From Hydractinia symbiolongicarpus (Eukaryota > Cnidaria > Hydrozoa > Anthoathecata > Hydractiniidae): 64,000 nt of DNA. The first letter of the stretch is position 1; every line of letters starts with the position of its first letter. Position numbers and translations under genes: made by a program. Of this stretch, positions 62,291-64,000 are shown in pieces. The notes beneath the pieces are model-generated. The model saw only the letters and a list, made by a program, of their open reading frames with translations, did not search any database and was not told the origin of the DNA. The stretch spans positions 28,647,001-28,711,000 of the forward strand of contig NC_079885.1 of the NCBI RefSeq assembly GCF_029227915.1. The letters are read 5' to 3'.

Positions 62291-64000
62291 TGCGATTACA
62301 CTCGGCCCAATGGTAGCGCTTCACTTAAAAATTTAGATAAAATAAGTCATGTTTTACTGCGGGACAAATCCTAGCCGTTAGCGCATTCTAAGGGTATCAG
62401 TCCGTTTCAACTACAACGGTTACGTCACATATTTGTACCAACATGTATTTAGTTATTTTTTTCCGATATTACTAAGTTGTATTGCTTTTGACAGTGAAAC
62501 GATTGCCTGTGGGACTTAATTGATGTGATTCTGGACTGTGACCTTATAAATGTAATAAATGAGCCAATTTGACTCCAAGGAATACCATTCTTCTTAATTT
62601 GACATGATTGCTGGAATTCAGCGATTACACACGGCCCTATGGTAGCGCTTCACTTAAAAATCTATATAAAATAAGTCATTTTTTACTGTGGGACCAATCC
62701 TGGCCGTTAGCACGCGCTGAATAAATAGGAACAGTTTCAAAGACTACATTTCATTGACCTTCTGGCGGTATAAATCCGTTTGAGTTACAACGGTTGCGTC
62801 ACATATTCGTACCAACATGTATTTAGCGATTGTATTCGGATATTACTAGGTTGCATCGCTTTTAACAGTGATACGATTGACTGTGGGACTTAATTGAACT
62901 TATTTGGGACTGTGATTTTATAAATGTGATAAGTGAGACAATTGGATCCAAGAAATAACATTCTTCTTACCTTGACACGATTGCTGGAATTTACCGATTT
63001 CACTGGGCGCTGTGGTAGCGTTTTATTTAAAAGTTTAGATAAATAAGTCATTTTGTACTGTGGGACCAAACCTAGCCATAACCGCGCGTTGAAGAAATAG
63101 AAACATTTTCAAAAACTACATTTCATTGACTTTCTAACGGTGTCAATCCGTTTGAGTTACAACAGTTGCGTCACATGTTCGTACCAACATGTATTTAGTT
63201 ATTTGTTTCCGATATTACTAAGATGTATCGCTTTTAACAGTGAAACGATTGACTGTGGGACTTAATTGAAGTGATTCTGGACTGTGACCTTATAAATGAA
63301 ATAAATGAGCCAATTGGACTCCAATAAATAACATTCTTCTTAATTCGACATGATTGCTGCAATTCAGCGATTACACTCGGCCCAATGGTAGCGCTTCACT
63401 TAATAATTTAGATAAAATAAGACATTTTTTACTGTGGGACCAATCCTAGACGTTAGCGCACACTGAAGAAATAGAGACAGTTTTAAAGACTATATTTCAT
63501 TGACTTTTTAACGGTATCAGTCCGTTCTAACTACAACGGTTGCGTCACATATTCGTACCAACAAGTACTTAATAATTTTTTTCCGATATTACTAGGTTGC
63601 ATTGCTTTTAACAGTGAAAGGATTGACTGTGGAACTTAATTGAACAGATTTTGGACTTTGACCTCATAAGTGTGATAAATGAGACAACTGGACCCAAGGA
63701 ACAACATTCTTCTTAATTTGACATGATTGCTGGAATTCAGCGATTACACTCGGCCCTATGGTAGCGCTTCACTTAAAAATTTACAGAAAATAAGTCATTT
63801 TTTTTCTGTGGGACAAATCCTAGCCGTTGGTGCGCGCTGAAGAAATAGAGACAGTTTCAAATACTACATTTCATTGACTTTGCGTCACATATTCGTACCA
63901 ACATGTATTTAGCGATAGTATTCGGATATTATTAGGATGCATCGCTTTTAACAGTGAAACGATGGACTGTGGGACTTAATTGAACTTATTTTGGACTGTG
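62291..64000 (+). repeat. Satellite array, forward orientation (block 3)
   Basis: About 4.5 forward monomers run to the window edge. The first lost about 48 bp at 62384 (GTTAGCGC joined to ATTCTAAGGG). The segment 62450-63015 is the reverse complement of about 59375-59945, including the rare GTCAAGGTAAG, GGATTTAT.CCGCC and CACAGGCAATCG variants. The following segment resembles 17600-17850 in forward block 2. The last monomer has the 34-bp loss at 63881 seen also in the inverted block. Confidence 0.95.

Noticed and set aside
1-64000. CRISPR array
   Set aside because: The repeat is a 372-bp head-to-tail monomer with no short repeat/unique spacer alternation, and the context is a eukaryotic satellite with LINEs.
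1-64000. CENP-B-box-like motif in the monomer
   Set aside because: I looked for TTCG followed by the A and CGGG positions of the mammalian box. The array shows ATTCGTACC but no CGGG at the right spacing. No match can be claimed.
1-64000. RNA polymerase III promoter boxes making the monomer a tRNA-derived SINE
   Set aside because: No convincing B box (GGTTCGANNCC) is present. GGTTGCGTCAC is the nearest and lacks the key positions, and monomers are head-to-tail with no tails or target duplications.

Overview
This window is eukaryotic satellite DNA, not a gene region. About 57.6 kb of the 64 kb (roughly 90%) is a single AT-rich tandem repeat with a monomer of about 372-373 bp, some 155 copies in all. 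It is interrupted by one composite insertion of about 4 kb and one retrotransposon of about 2.3 kb. I see no host protein gene, tRNA, rRNA or CRISPR array. The two long reading frames both encode reverse transcriptase of non-LTR retrotransposons (jockey/CR1/L2-like). Such elements, in AT-rich DNA with GCTAGC-rich and GACAGACAGAC-bearing interspersed repeats, suggest an invertebrate animal, perhaps a cnidarian or another marine invertebrate. That assignment is a low-confidence inference.

Layout. (1) 1-12397: satellite in what I call forward orientation, containing a tandem 5-monomer higher-order repeat (2 x about 1867 bp) and a 4-monomer one that includes a shortened monomer (2 x 1371 bp). (2) 12398-16441: composite insertion. 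It holds a minus-strand, 5'-truncated LINE whose reading frame is open from 16438 to 14162, and whose 3' side carries about 1.6 kb of other repeats (direct repeats, hairpins, GCTAGC-rich DNA). A (CTTTT)n tract lies at its low-coordinate end. (3) 16442-18734: forward satellite. (4) 18735-21053: plus-strand 5'-truncated LINE with a (CAAA)n tail, inactivated by a stop codon and by a change in the catalytic YADD motif. (5) 21054-62290: satellite in the opposite orientation, about 41 kb, with a 13-monomer (2 x 4840 bp), an 8-monomer (2 x 2981 bp) and a 7/8-monomer (2610 then 2983 bp) higher-order repeat, plus a 69-bp 3' fragment of another retroposon. (6) 62291-64000: forward satellite again, after an abrupt strand switch with no inserted DNA.

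The main biology is array evolution. Successive local amplifications of 2, 3, 5, 7, 8 and 13 monomers have left near-identical neighbours inside an otherwise diverged array. A 41-kb block is inverted, with a LINE at one edge and a bare junction at the other. Three retroposon 3' ends share a terminal CGAC..TAAATAAA motif followed by a simple-repeat tail. A centromeric or pericentromeric location fits but is not shown by the sequence.
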